Below are positions 21,950 through 33,473 of a DNA stretch of 64,000 bases, piece after piece. Within the stretch, counting starts at the first letter, position 1; each line of letters begins with the position of its first letter. The notes beneath the pieces are model-generated. The model was not told the DNA's origin, searched no databases, and saw nothing but the letters and a program-made list of their open reading frames with translations. Both the position numbers and the translations under genes were made by a program. The stretch is from Tetranychus cinnabarinus (Eukaryota > Arthropoda > Arachnida > Trombidiformes > Tetranychidae), in the NCBI GenBank assembly GCA_022266195.1, contig WHVY01000001.1, positions 9,300,001-9,364,000 of the forward strand. Direction: 5' to 3'.

Positions 21950-22567
21950 ATATTGAAGACTCTCTCTTTGTTGAGAGATTTAAATTTTCACTCATTTCTG
22001 GTTTTCTGATATTGTCCAAAGAAATACAAGGGTTAACATATTTATGTTATGTTTTTATAACAATACAATTCTTAATTGATTATTATTACAAAGAAATGAG
22101 GAAAAAATTATGAAGTAAAATTGTCTCATTCAACAGCTAATTCATAAAATAATGTTAACACAAATCAAGTTTTTATGTTCACTCGTTTATCTTGTATTAT
22201 TGTAAATCTCGTATAGCTGCTAAACTAAGTGTGAATTTTTCTTTAATTTCAACCGATTATTGACAATTTTTTTTAAATTACACTTAATTAGTTTAAAAGA
22301 TAGATTTAGCCTTCAAAAATTGGCGCTCGATTTATACCGAAAGAATCGATGAGCGCTCAACTTAATTCCATGGTAACTAACATAAAATAAACAAACAAAT
22401 AAATGATTGATGTGAAAGTATTACAATTATGTCTATTTTAAAAAGTTTTATTTCTTAATTTAATTCTTAAATTATTTGTGAAATCAATTCTATGGATAAT
22501 AACTGACGAAGAGTTTTTTGCGTGACTTCGATAACTCTTTTCATTTCTTTCCTAAATTTCACTGATC
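21950..22567. other. Intergenic
   Basis: AT-rich, holds the leader of the coiled-coil gene at its right end; no other feature recognised. Confidence 0.4.
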
Positions 22568-23873
22568 ATGTCAAATCGGCCATGGTATTATGTTAAGGGC
22601 CATGGAAATCGAGAATATATTGAAAGATTGATTGCTTCCAAAAGAGATAAGGAAGCTCGACAATCGGAATTCAGACGACAAACAAGTGATTACTTTGATC
22701 GATGGCAGCTACAAAATGAATGGATGGGCAGGAAAGGATCTAAAAAGCAAACCGCCAACAGTAATCAAACTAACAGTGCTGGAAAATTTCATTCAAAGGT
22801 CCCATATGATCTTGACTATGAGATTGATGATGATCCAAAAAGAAGTGAATCTATCAAAACAAAGCGTAATAAAGCTCGAAAAGAACTGAAAGTTTTATTG
22901 GAACAGTTGATTGATCTGGAAAAAGAAGCAAAAGAATCAGAAGAGCAACAATTGTTTCTAATCAAACAAATTGAAAATTTACTACTTGTTCGTCGTCAGC
23001 TAAAAGATAAACAGGAAAATTGGTCCATTCGGGGTAAAAAAATGTACTACAAGCGTTTTGCTAAAGACAAAATGAGACTGAAATCATTTCTGATCTGTGA
23101 ACAGTTGAATAGCTACAAAATAGTAATCCAGTGTCTATCTAAATCAATACCAACCGTTTTTCTGAGTAAAAGGGAAAAAGAAGAGCTTTATGGTGTAATT
23201 GAAAGCTCATTAAACATCATCAACATGTATTTAGACATTAATTATAAACGCAATTATGAGTTGATTCCTCTATACAAGTAAGTCTTGGTTTCTAATGATA
23301 ATTTTATTATTGTCCAAATATGCTTCACATTGTCAATATCTGCATAGTTTGATAACTTTCCATTAATTTTGAATCTATTTCTATCAATATGTTTTACCCA
23401 GACAATTAAGCCACTATGCTTTACTAAAGGTAATTAAATAGAGTAATCTACCACCCAAATTGATTTTTCACGAGAAAAGAGAAGTGTTAAATAGACGATA
23501 TTGACTCTGTTATTGATTCATATTTTTCATGTTTAAGTTGCATATTTATTAATAGCTTTTTATTTTTTGTTACAGCGAGGAAGCAGAGAAGAAATGGCTT
23601 GAATCTGAATCTAATTGGGAACGAGAAAGATCTATTTGGTACAATCTGGTTGACCGAGTTATCGAAGCCTTTTTCACTACTCACAAATATCAACTTGAAG
23701 ACAATCTCGAATCGCTAGAAATATTGACAGAAAAACGAATTGCTTTGTTAGATCAAATGTTAGTTTTCTCAGAAAAACTTAAACAAGATAATGATTTAAT
23801 GGTAATTCTTAGTGAAGACATGGATCACCTTATAGATAATGACAATTTTAAAATTTTATCCCATGGAAATTGA
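22568..23873 (+). CDS. Coiled-coil protein, possibly CCDC127-like
   Basis: Two exons, 22568-23277 and 23576-23873, joined through a split Asn codon, give 335 residues. The N-terminus is basic with aromatic residues (RPWYYVKGHGNREYIERLIA). Residues about 95-150 form a strong heptad-type coiled coil (Lys/Glu-rich, ELKVLLEQLIDLEKEAKESE). The second half keeps Trp-rich pieces (KQENWSIRGKKMYYKRFAKD and ESNWERERSIWYNLVDRVIE) that loosely recall the order of blocks in CCDC127, but the similarity is too weak to name it. There is no signal peptide or membrane segment. It is probably a real gene with unknown function. Confidence 0.75.
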
Positions 23874-24769
23874 CAAAATGATATTCATTGTGGTGATCGT
23901 TCAATATTTATTTAACTTCATATAAACTATGTTTATGTTTTCGTTATACTGTATCATTTACCTGATTGTTTAATTATTCAGCTAAATAACTGATTGAATT
24001 GCCTATTTATTTACTATTTTTGAGCTTTCAATTGTTTTCTTGATACTTCGTAACACTCTATCGTCGTTGATGATCAAGATGGCCAGTTTCCTCACAAAGC
24101 TCGCAAATCCACGCAATCGAATCATGTAACATTCAACATTATCATTGTGAAACATGAACAAACACTTTTTTATTGTATTTATTAAAATCAACTCATTTTT
24201 CAAATCTTCGAATTACATAAATACAGTAACCTTTTCAGGTCATTAACTGATTCAGGTCAAATAAATTCAGCTGAGCGTAGTTCCCAATACAGACATATTG
24301 AAAGTCTGATCTTGACCTTTGAATTTTAAAGAACAAACGAATAAGCAGGTTTTCTCAAATCTATTTAAGAAAATTCTTTAATTGTTTTCATGGTGTGTCA
24401 TATTTGACATTTTTAAGAAAGAAAAATTTCTCTAAAACGCTACAAATTGTAAACAAATAGAGAATGCTGTAACAAAAATTATGCTAACTAACCGATTATT
24501 TTTGTTCCAATTGATTCAACAAAGTCATAGTTTACTGTTCGAAAGAATTAGTTTCAATTATAATCTATAATTATAATCGTAATTACTATCGAATCAGACA
24601 AGTCAGTGATTCCAGATGAAAGTCCTTCAAATATATGAATTAATTTATTAAATAAAATCTTTTTATGTTGATTCAATACGAGTACTACCATTATACAAAA
24701 AAGGCTGTTTAGGCAATGCATTCGTTATGAAAGTACAAATTGATCAAGAGAATAGAGAAGTTTATCTAA
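23874..24769. other. Intergenic, convergent 3' ends
   Basis: Region between the 3' ends of the coiled-coil gene and the glycyl-tRNA synthetase gene. A short minus-strand frame near 24003-24203 shows no protein-like features. Nothing else recognised. Confidence 0.4.
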
Positions 24770-27156
24770 CTAATCTTTGGATGCTTCCTGTTGTTCGAAG
24801 ATAGGATACATTTTCATAGCATCGTCCCAACTTTTAACACCTGAACACAAGTCTCTGACTAAGGGAGCTGTTTCGTCAACCTGAAAAGAGTAAAAAAAAT
24901 TGGATGAAATTAAAATTGTTTATGAATTCATGTTAAAGTTAGACTTACAGGCAAACGAATTTGAAGCATGGAATCTCTTTCACGAAGAGTTACGGTATAT
25001 GGGGCTTTGAGAGTATCGAAGTCCACAGTGATTCCATATGGTATAGCAATTTCATCAGCTCGTGAGTATCTTTTTCCAATGGATACACCAGAGTCATCAA
25101 TTTTATGTGAAATAGAAAACTCCTTAAGTTTAGATGATAATTGTTGCACGAATGGCACAAACTCTTGTTTACCGCTCAGTGGAAGCACAGAACATTTAGT
25201 AGGTGCAATGATGGGAGCCAATGTTAAGTAAACTCGTTGTTCGTCACCCTCTCTTATTTTGAAACTATGTTCAAATATGGAGTACATTATACGCCCAATG
25301 CCAAATGAAGGTTCAATAACACTTGGTGTGATTTCTTTTACGTAGATTTTCTTGGGATAACGACGAATCTTTATCATTTCTTTAGATATTTGAAATGACT
25401 TATTATCTAATTTGAGTTCGTAAATTTCGTCTTTCTCGTGAACTTTTTCTATATTGTTGAGATCTTCAGTTGAAAGTTTAGCAAGACCATCTAAAAGAAT
25501 TTTCGCATCAGCTTTATATTTCTTACCAATCGTGGCTCGATCAGGTAAACAATCGACAATATTTACTTCCATTGGTTCTGATAATGGTTTTTCAGCAACA
25601 AGTTTAACTCCAGTTGCTTTCGAATGTTGTGTAAGATCGTAACATGATCGATCAGCACATCCGACACACTCAACCCAACCATAAGATGTGAGACATTCAG
25701 CATCCCAACAATCACAGGCATAGTGAGCCATTTCATTTCCCATATGTTGTCGAAATCGAACTTTGGTAGGATTAACTCCAATTTTAACTAAAAATTGGTA
25801 AATACGAGCCATAAAGTAAGCAAGAGTTTCATTGGCAATAATTTTGTTGGAAACAGCATCACGTAGGGACATTTCTTCCACCGGTTTACCATCCATTTGA
25901 TTACAAGCAGAAAACAATGGTAATTTCATATCTGCCACTGTCTGGAATCGAGGATGATCTTTGTTGTCTGGATCCACAAAATACTCAATTTCAGCCATAG
26001 TGAACTCACGAACACGAATAAGACCAGATCGAGGAGAAATCTCATTACGGAAAGCATTACCGATTTGTGCTGCACCAAATGGCAATTTACCCTGGTTGAA
26101 TTCAAGTAATCGCTTAAAGTTGACAAAAATTCCTTGCGCTGTTTCAGGTCTGAGGAACCCTTTGACTTGTCCACTTGGTCCAATTGATGTGCTGAACATT
26201 AAGTTAAACTCTACTGGTTCGGAGAGATCATTGCCAGTCAATGGCGCTTTCATGTCAAATTTTTTTAGAACACTAGCCATTTCATCCTTTGAGTACCCAT
26301 CTAGTCGAGCAATGATTTCTTCACATTCATTCTTTACAGTTGGACTAAGATCTTTGTCCTCCATAATTTTTTCCAATTGAGCTTTGATCAAATGATCTAA
26401 TCGAAAGCACTCTCCGGATTTTTCGTCTTTAACCATAAGATCAGCAAACCTTTCCACGTGTCCAGATGCTTTAAGAACAGGCTCTGGTGTAAGCATGGTG
26501 CAATCAACTTCGAGAAGACTATCCTCTATGACAAAATGATTTCTCCATAGATTTAGAATATTGTGCTTCATGGCACATCCCATAGGACCAAAGTCATACT
26601 GTCCTGAGATACCACCATAGATAGAAAAGCTAATGTCGATAAAGAAACGTCTTTTTAATAAATCCTCTAGCCGGGTTCTTTGGAAGATAGCATCACTAGG
26701 TGTTAGTGATATTTCTTTATCCTCTAGAATTTTTTTCCTTGCTTTCAATTCGTTCACTGCTTTTTTAATGTCAATATCATTTGCTTTGGATTCCTTAAGT
26801 TTCCTCACAAGATCACCTGTGCACAAATACAGAAAACAGAGCTGACCGAGAGTTAATCAATCAAATGTTATTGCACTAATAATAAACCAGAAAAGATGAA
26901 ATTTGAATATTTTATACGCACCTTGTTCTTTAACAGAATCTCTTAAGGGTTGCAGAATTTCTTGAATGGATTTATCGGTGGCAGCCATCTTATTGAGAAT
27001 ACTTCGACGATGAGCAATTAATCGACCGTGTTGCCAGTTGGCAGGTAATTTTTTGAACAATTGAGATGAACAATGGAAACTTTTTACGAAATGTGTACGT
27101 AAGCAGAAACAAACATCTACCGCTAAAACCAATTTGCGAACTGAAGAAAGAATCAT
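24770..27156 (-). CDS. GARS1: Glycyl-tRNA synthetase, cytosolic and mitochondrial forms
   Basis: Three exons, 27156-26922, 26816-24949 and 24880-24770, encode 737 residues. The enzyme charges tRNA-Gly. Order of domains: a basic N-terminal presequence (about residues 1-56), a WHEP helix-hairpin (ILQPLRDSVKEQGDLVRKLK), the class II core with motif 2 FRNEISPRSGLIRVREFTMA and motif 3 PSFGIGRIMY, and the anticodon-binding C-terminal domain. The last exon (DLCSGVKSWDDAMKMYPIFE) fits the family C-terminus. The ATG at 27156 would start a mitochondrial form, and the in-frame internal ATG MAATDKS at about residue 57 a cytosolic form, the known arrangement for animal GARS. Intact and confident. Confidence 0.95.
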
Positions 27157-27821
27157 TAACCAAGAAACTGAGTCAATGTTAGGTCATCATGCACAGCCAA
27201 GTCAACAATAAAAATACGATAATGTACGCTAATTTAACCTCAATTAAAAACTATTTGAAAAAACGTGAATATATGTCAGGTATGGTAAACAGCAAAAAAA
27301 ACTAACAACTAAAGCAAACTAAAGATGGCGTAATAAGCCAGTCCGTTATTTTGTGTCCGGCTTTTTCAAATTGTTATTAAATTTAATTAACTTATTTTTT
27401 TAAAATAATCTAATTTTTCTTTGATTTATGATTCAAGTAATTAAATACATTTTACACCAATAGATTGAATCAGAAGATTCAATCGTACATTTCCTTAAGT
27501 TTTAACCAATAAATTATTAGACGCAATACATTGAAAAAATTACAAACGGCAAAACTGGTTAAGAGCTGGTTAATCAAGGTAAACTTGAATGCCCTGAAAA
27601 GGTATGAATGATAACCTGATTTCAGGTTTGAATGCAATTGTTTTGAATAAAAATGGTGAAGAAAAGGAAGGAAAAGGAGTGTTAACGATGGTAGCGCCTC
27701 TATAAAGCTTTCTCTTCTCATCGCCATTTATTTAAACTCACTTAACCATCACTAACCAGTCTTAACCGTTTGTTGTTTAATTTGTATTTATACGTTTTTT
27801 TTATTTAATATCACAATTAAA
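27157..27821. other. Intergenic, divergent promoters of GARS1 and homeobox gene
   Basis: AT-rich region holding two divergent promoters. A minus-strand frame at 27479-27727 has no family features and is taken as chance. Confidence 0.45.
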
Positions 27822-28523
27822 ATGTATTCTGTAAAGCAAATCAAGTTAATGAATGAACTGATTAGGACTGGAATATCGAAACAAGGTATTAGTGAATTGT
27901 ACGATGTTCTTCATGCTGATGTCGCAGCCCAGTCTCAACCTTCACCTCCTAACTCTCAACCTTTACCTGACTGTGTCAACAATGATCATAGCTCTCCACC
28001 ATCATCACAAAATTATTCAATGGCTTTGGCCTTGAGTGCCGATCTTGATACACCAAGACCAACAAACATTGAATCTCCACCGTATACAGATGAGGAACCA
28101 TGGGCTCAGTGGCCATCCAATACAACAAATAGTGAAAAGAAAAGAGATAGGTTCGTGTTTAAACACGTCCATCACGATATATTAAATGAGGCTTTCCTCA
28201 GAAATCGTTATCCTGAAAACGATGAAAAAGAATGCCTGGTGGATAAATGTAATGCAGCTCTAGAAAATTATAAAAGTAAGTTCTTTGTCAACCCTTTAAC
28301 GCTTTTTGATGCATTCTGACCTTTTTTTTCTTTCTTTTCCGCAGATAGACCTTTGAAAGAGTCAGAAAAGATGACCATTTTAAATATTACTAATTGGTTC
28401 AATAATCGACGTAAAGAAAAGAAACGAAATCGCCGTACTCTAGATCCAAGTTCCTATTGTGTTCAAAATTTAAAAGAAAACAATGAAGTTAAAGAGGAAA
28501 TAATCAGTGAAGATGATGTATAA
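27822..28523 (+). CDS. HMBOX1/HOT1-like homeobox protein
   Basis: Two exons, 27822-28275 and 28345-28523, encode 210 residues. The N-terminus (YSVKQIKLMNELIRTGISKQ) matches the HNF1-type dimerisation-like segment of HMBOX1. After a Ser/Pro-rich linker comes an atypical homeodomain at about residues 107-185: FLRNRYPENDEKECLVDKCN, an expanded loop, then ITNWFNNRRKEKKRNRR as the recognition helix with the invariant WF.NRR. HMBOX1 (HOT1) binds double-stranded TTAGGG repeats and promotes telomerase association in vertebrates; whether an arthropod copy does so is unknown. The protein is about half the vertebrate length. The intron falls inside the homeodomain loop, and a C-terminal acidic tail follows. 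Confidence 0.82.
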
Positions 28524-29222
28524 AAGACTATTACGTAGAGAATGTAAATTAAGATAAATCAACTCTTGGAATGGCCATCGCCTTTAAAGGATGCCAAATT
28601 TGTCAATACAACAAGATTCTATTTGTAACCATGAATATATCATATTATTAAATCATGATATTTAAGTGATGATTATCAGTATTTGAGTGTAACAGTTGTA
28701 CGCTGTTGCGTAAAGCAAAAAAAAGAAAGCTAAATGACTGAGCAATGGGATCGGATATTGGATTCGATATTTATAATGTTGCATGAAAATGATGAATTTC
28801 ATCATTTCAAGAATCAAATATGCTTTAAACAAATGTGTTATTTTTTTTAAATAAAAGATCTAATTGTAAAAAATATTCAAGTTGATAAATTGATGAAAAT
28901 AGCTGGCTTTATTGGTATGAATTTTGCGTCAAAAAGTCTTGCTAGACTAATACTTGTAAGATATTTCTAGTCTCATTCGTTATTTCAAACAGAAAAGCAA
29001 ATTTTAAAACTCCAATTGACCCGCCAAACTCCGGGATCGTATTAAAATTGAGAACTGTAGATTATCACAGAAATGTAAAGGTGACGTGTTTACAATGAAA
29101 TGTTTATCGATGAAGTCAATTGTGATAAATGAATTTTTTTTGTAATCATCGTTTATTTCAGTGTTTCAAGCATAGAAAATCTCTCACCGTTTGTATTCTA
29201 TCATATTTCAATCTGGTCAATC
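28524..29222. other. Homeobox gene 3' region and PREB upstream region
   Basis: AT-rich. An ATAAA-type poly(A) signal lies near 28851. No other feature recognised. Confidence 0.4.
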
Positions 29223-30629
29223 ATGAGCAACAGTAAGTTATTGGCCCGGGTTGATATACCCATTTACATGGTTAAAGTTGTCAGTGAGAGGCATATCTTG
29301 GTCGCTGGTGGAGGTGGTCAAGCAAAAACCGGTGTTAAAAATGCTGTCGAAATTTATCAATTAACTCATTCATCAAATACTTCAGAACCTTGCTCAGCTA
29401 AACTAGTTAATCGTTTTTACACTGGTTCTCGAGCTATTATGAGTGGAACTGTTTTTGAGAATGATAAGCTGTCTATATTAGCCGGTGGAGGTATCAACGG
29501 GGAATGTTTACTCTGGCGAATGCGACTTCTAACTAATTACGACAGAGAACCTGTACATATTGGAAATGGAAATGCTCGAAGCAGTTCCAATGATGCATTG
29601 AATCTTCGCAGGCGTAGGACATCATCATCTTCCAGTATAGGTGGTGGTGTTGGTGGTGATGATGTAATTGACAGTACTGAACATGGATCAAGAAGTAGAA
29701 ATAATTCTACTGCTTCCAACGATTCACGGAGACAATCTGAAGATATTAGTTTCGAAAGTGGATCAATACTTGGGTTTGAACTGTCTCAAATGTCAGCTTT
29801 CAAGACAGATTTTCCTGAAAAGGAAGAACCTTTCGTTAAAGTGATACGTTATAACGATGTTTTAAGTGCCCTGGTTACTGGTGGAGCTGATGGCCACATA
29901 AGGATATGGAGGTATCCTGATATAGTAAAACAAACCGATATACGTGCTCACACTGATGAAATAGATGATCTGGACATACACCCTAGAGGTACTGTGATTG
30001 CTAGTGTTTCACGAGACAGTCATGGTTACATTTGGGATGCAAATATGGGAAGAAAACAATATGAACTTAAAGTTCAAATGCCTGTGATTAAAAACTCAAA
30101 TCAACCAGTTAAATATGTTATGAGAGGGTGCCGTTTTGGCTTGGTAATCGACTCTAAACCAACAACATATAAACTATTCACTGTCCATAATCCCGCAACT
30201 CGTCATAAGCCACCTCATCCTGCTTATCTCTGTAAATGGGATGCCAATAACTACACTGTGGAAAAATTATCATCAATAGGACCGATTATGGTGTCATCCA
30301 TGGCAATATCAGATGATGGTAGATTCATTGGTATTGGAACTCAAGAGGGAAGCGTAGAAATTTATATTGCATTTAGTTTACAAAGACAATACATTTGTCC
30401 TCAAGCTCATAATATCTTTGTAACCGGACTAGAGTTTCTCAAAACTTGCCAAGAGACACAACTTTTAAATGGAGATAATGATTCCTCTCTGGTCAGCATA
30501 TCAGTTGATCGTCGAATAGTTATCCATAATATTCCTAAACAAAGAACTATTGGACTTTATGGACTTATGTTTTGCTTTGTAATCACAATTATGAGTATTT
30601 TTTATATCCTTGAATATATTGGTCTGTGA
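29223..30629 (+). CDS. PREB: PREB/SEC12, guanine exchange factor for Sar1
   Basis: Single-exon frame of 468 residues. The N-terminal blade contains HILVAGGGGQAKTGVKNAVE, the hallmark of metazoan SEC12 (PREB), followed by WD40 blades (LVTGGADGHIRIWRYPD, VIASVSRDSHGYIWDANMG). The C-terminus ends in a single hydrophobic helix (GLMFCFVITIMSIFYILEYI), fitting a tail-embedded ER membrane protein. SEC12 catalyses GDP release from Sar1 at ER exit sites to start COPII coat assembly. A Ser/Arg/Asn-rich insert of about 60 residues lies between the first blades (RRTSSSSSIGGGVGGDD). Length is slightly above the human 417 because of that insert. Confidence 0.93.
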   Translation: MSNSKLLARVDIPIYMVKVVSERHILVAGGGGQAKTGVKNAVEIYQLTHSSNTSEPCSAKLVNRFYTGSRAIMSGTVFENDKLSILAGGGINGECLLWRMRLLTNYDREPVHIGNGNARSSSNDALNLRRRRTSSSSSIGGGVGGDDVIDSTEHGSRSRNNSTASNDSRRQSEDISFESGSILGFELSQMSAFKTDFPEKEEPFVKVIRYNDVLSALVTGGADGHIRIWRYPDIVKQTDIRAHTDEIDDLDIHPRGTVIASVSRDSHGYIWDANMGRKQYELKVQMPVIKNSNQPVKYVMRGCRFGLVIDSKPTTYKLFTVHNPATRHKPPHPAYLCKWDANNYTVEKLSSIGPIMVSSMAISDDGRFIGIGTQEGSVEIYIAFSLQRQYICPQAHNIFVTGLEFLKTCQETQLLNGDNDSSLVSISVDRRIVIHNIPKQRTIGLYGLMFCFVITIMSIFYILEYIGL

Positions 30630-30993
30630 AAAAAAGGATAACTGTATAATGTAAATTTATGTAAATTTTTTTGAAACGCATAGATTCTATGAACGGAAAC
30701 ATTAAGAGTTGTCCAAAATCAATTTTTATTATTTAGAAAATTATTAAATTTTTTATTGCAACAACTGAAAAAGCAATTGATTTATTTTTATTCCCTTAAT
30801 TCCAATATAAGACTTAAATGAATATCCTATTGTGCATTTGAGCAAATTTTTCGCATCTTTTTTAAACTTGAACTTAAAAATGTCCACTCGAACAGTAAAA
30901 ATTTGACAATTTAATAATGTAGTGACTTTTAATTTATCAAGAGTTTAGACGATCAATAGGTTTTAACATTATCCTTAATGGCTCATTCTAAAT

Positions 30994-31195
30994 ATAACAA
31001 AACTTGTTTCTATTAAGGAAATTGAATATTTTCAAACAGTTATTCCATTTGAAAGTGAAATAAATTGTTGAGGAAATTTGAAGGTGATTTGAGACAAGTT
31101 TAACCTTCATCTTAGTTGTCATGAATAAAAAGATTAGCTGAAGATGATTAGATAATGAGATGAAAAAGGCTGAGTAAAAGTATAAAAGCAGTTGA
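30994..31195 (+). repeat. Left copy of a ~200-bp direct repeat
   Basis: Nearly identical to 34498-34694 in the same orientation, with a few substitutions and small indels (shared blocks include TTGTCATGAATAAAAAGATT and GATGATTAGATAATGAGATG). This copy runs straight into the HSP70 pseudogene: both copies end in AGCAGTTGA, and GTTGA is also the start of the HSP70 homology, so the junction has 5 bp of shared sequence. It contains TATAAAAG at about 31181. Not LTR-like in its termini. Confidence 0.85.
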
Positions 31196-33106
31196 AATTA
31201 TCGCAAATGACCAAGGAAATCGTACACAACAAGTAGTTATGCCACCTTCACTGATACCGAAAGGTTAATTGGCGATGCTGCCAAAAATCAAGTTGTTATG
31301 AATGTATCAAACACTGTTTTTGATGTTAAAAGGTTGATTGGTAGACGATTCGATGATTCCAGCGTTCAAGCTGATATTAAACATTGGCCATTTAAAGTCG
31401 TCAATGATGCTACTAAACTTAAAATTTCTGTCGAACTCAAAGGTGAAACTAAAACCTTCTGTCCAGAAGAAATCTCAGCCATGGTTCTCACCAAGATGAA
31501 GGAAACCGCCGAAGTAAAATATACTGCTGGTGATACTTATCTTGTTGGTGAAGACTTTGATAATAGAATGGGCAATCACTTTATTAAAGAGTTTAAACGA
31601 AAACATAAGAAGGGTATTACATCTAACGTAATAAACGAGCTGTCAATGAGCAAAGAGAGCCTTATCCTCATCTACTCAAGCAAGCAATGAAATCGACTCT
31701 CTTCATGAAGGTATCGATTTCTACTCAACAATCACTAGAGATCGTTCCGATCAACATTGGATCCAGACGAGAAAGCTCCCCGTGATGCTAAACTAGATAA
31801 GGCCCAAGTCAATGAAATTGTGCTTTACTGTACTAAATTGTACCACTGATTCTTTCAATGGCACAACTCAACAAAAGTATTAACCCAGATAAAGCTGTTG
31901 CTTATGGTGCAGCCGTTCAAGCTGCAATCCTTAATGGTGGTAAGGATGAAACAGTTGAAGATTTATTATTTCTTGATGTAACTCCACTATCTCTTGGTAT
32001 TGAAACTACTGGTGTTGTAAAGACTGCATTGGTTATAGTGTTGCAGCAATATTATATATTTATCGATACCAAGCTCAACAATACTTATTGATACTTTCTC
32101 CAATAGTATTGTTCCTTTCGATATATTTTTTTCGTTGATATGTCTGACATTTTAGTGTCTTTTTACGCTGCGAAAGCATCAAACTCGCAAAATTTGTTTC
32201 ATTCGCAGTAGGATAACCTAATAACTTCTTTCTAGAGCGAAAAAATCTCTTCAATCACTAGTGAAATCATAAAAAAGGCTAAAACGAGGTATCTAAACAA
32301 TTGGACTTTTTGTCTATCATGTCCTCATCTCTACCAAGCAAGATGATAATTTCCAAATCTCATTGATATTACAATCCTTTTTACAATAATTTATAATATA
32401 AGTATTTTCAATAGTATCGATACTCATTGAAAAAAATATTGTTCTTTCAATAAATACTTTTTTCGGGTATCATGCAACACTAATTGGTTAAGAGAAACAC
32501 CAACATTCCAACTAAAATATTTACTACTAACGCTGATAATCAGCCTGGTGTGCTAATTCAAGTATACGAAGGTAAAAGAGCAATGACCAAAGATAACAAT
32601 CTTTGGGTAAATTTGAATTGACTGGTCCTCGAAGTGTTCCACTAATCGCAGTTACCTTCGATATTGATGCTAATGGTTATTAAATGTATCAGCATTTGAT
32701 AGGAGTACCGGCCAAGAAAACAAAATTACCATCACCAAAGATAAAGGACGTCTTTCTAATGAATAAATTGAATGAAGCTGAAAATATGAAGAAGATGATG
32801 AAAAAGTTGAAGAACGAGCTGCTGTTAAGAATGGTCTAGAAAGTTATGCATTCAATACGAAACAGACTATGGAAGAGCCTAACATCAAAGATAAAGTGCC
32901 TTAAGACCGCAAAAAGGTAGCTAGCAATTGAACAAGTTTTAAAATGGTTAGATGCTAATCAATTAGCAGAGAAGGAAGAATTCGAGTTTAAAAAAAAGAA
33001 TTAAAAGGAATTTTGTAATCCAATCATTACTAAAATGTATCAAGGTGCCGATGTAGCTCCAAAATCAGGGTGAACTGGTGGACTAACTATTGAAGAAGTT
33101 GATTAG
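31191..33106 (+). pseudogene. HSP70/HSC70 pseudogene, split by a MITE
   Basis: Homology to cytosolic HSP70 starts abruptly at VEIIANDQGNRT, so the first ~25 residues with the ATP-binding loop are missing. It continues through FDVKRLIGRRFDD, FKVVNDATKLKISVELKGET, an internal deletion of roughly 70 residues, GDTYLVGEDFDNRMGNHFIK, NKSINPDKAVAYGAAVQAAI and LDVTPLSLGIETTG. The MITE at 32036-32482 then interrupts it, and homology resumes at NADNQPGVLIQVYEGKRAMT and ends with LTIEEVD and a stop at 33106, the cytosolic HSP70 signature terminus. Many stops and frameshifts make it non-functional. Lack of introns would fit either a retrocopy or a copy of an intronless HSP70 gene. Confidence 0.92.
32036..32482. 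mobile_element. hAT-type MITE, 447 bp, inside the HSP70 pseudogene
   Basis: The element starts TAGTGTTGCA (32036-32045) and ends with its reverse complement TGCAACACTA (32473-32482). It is flanked by a perfect 8-bp direct repeat ATTGGTTA at 32028-32035 and 32483-32490. An 8-bp target duplication and TAGNG-type ends are the hallmarks of hAT transposons. The interior has further imperfect inverted repeats around ATCGATAC and AATAGTAT and no coding capacity, so it is a non-autonomous MITE. Removing it with one target copy joins the HSP70 homology, which shows it inserted into the HSP70-like sequence. Confidence 0.9.
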
Positions 33107-33473
33107 ATCTGTGGCTTTTTTACGCTTTCATTTTTTACATAGATTTCAATGTTTTCATTTACTTTTCACAGAAATGTCGAAAGAAATTTCAAATGTCGCT
33201 TAAAATTTAAAAATATGTTCAGTTGAATCCAAACTAAACGCCCCAGTTATTTATTGATTTCATTGTTGATTAAATAACTCTTAAATTAATTTTTTGTCTC
33301 TTTATTTCGTGAATTGAATTTAATGAACTCGCAATAAATTAAGACTTTTTAAACTTAATTATACAGCGGCAAAAAGATATTCCAACTGAAAACTGCCACG
33401 AGTAACAAAACCCTCCCATTGAAAAATTCAATACTAGATTTTTCAAGTTTGCTTGAATCATCAACCTTTAAAT
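33107..33473. other. Spacer between HSP70 and esterase relics
   Basis: AT-rich, no homology recognised; the left part may be the old HSP70 3' UTR. Confidence 0.4.

Noticed and set aside
24003..24203. Minus-strand 66-residue frame
   Set aside because: No family features, no promoter or splice support.
27479..27727. Minus-strand 82-residue frame upstream of the homeobox gene
   Set aside because: Overlaps the expected promoter region and has no recognisable domain.
31298..32091. HSP70 frames as separate short genes
   Set aside because: They are pieces of one degraded HSP70 copy separated by stops and a MITE.
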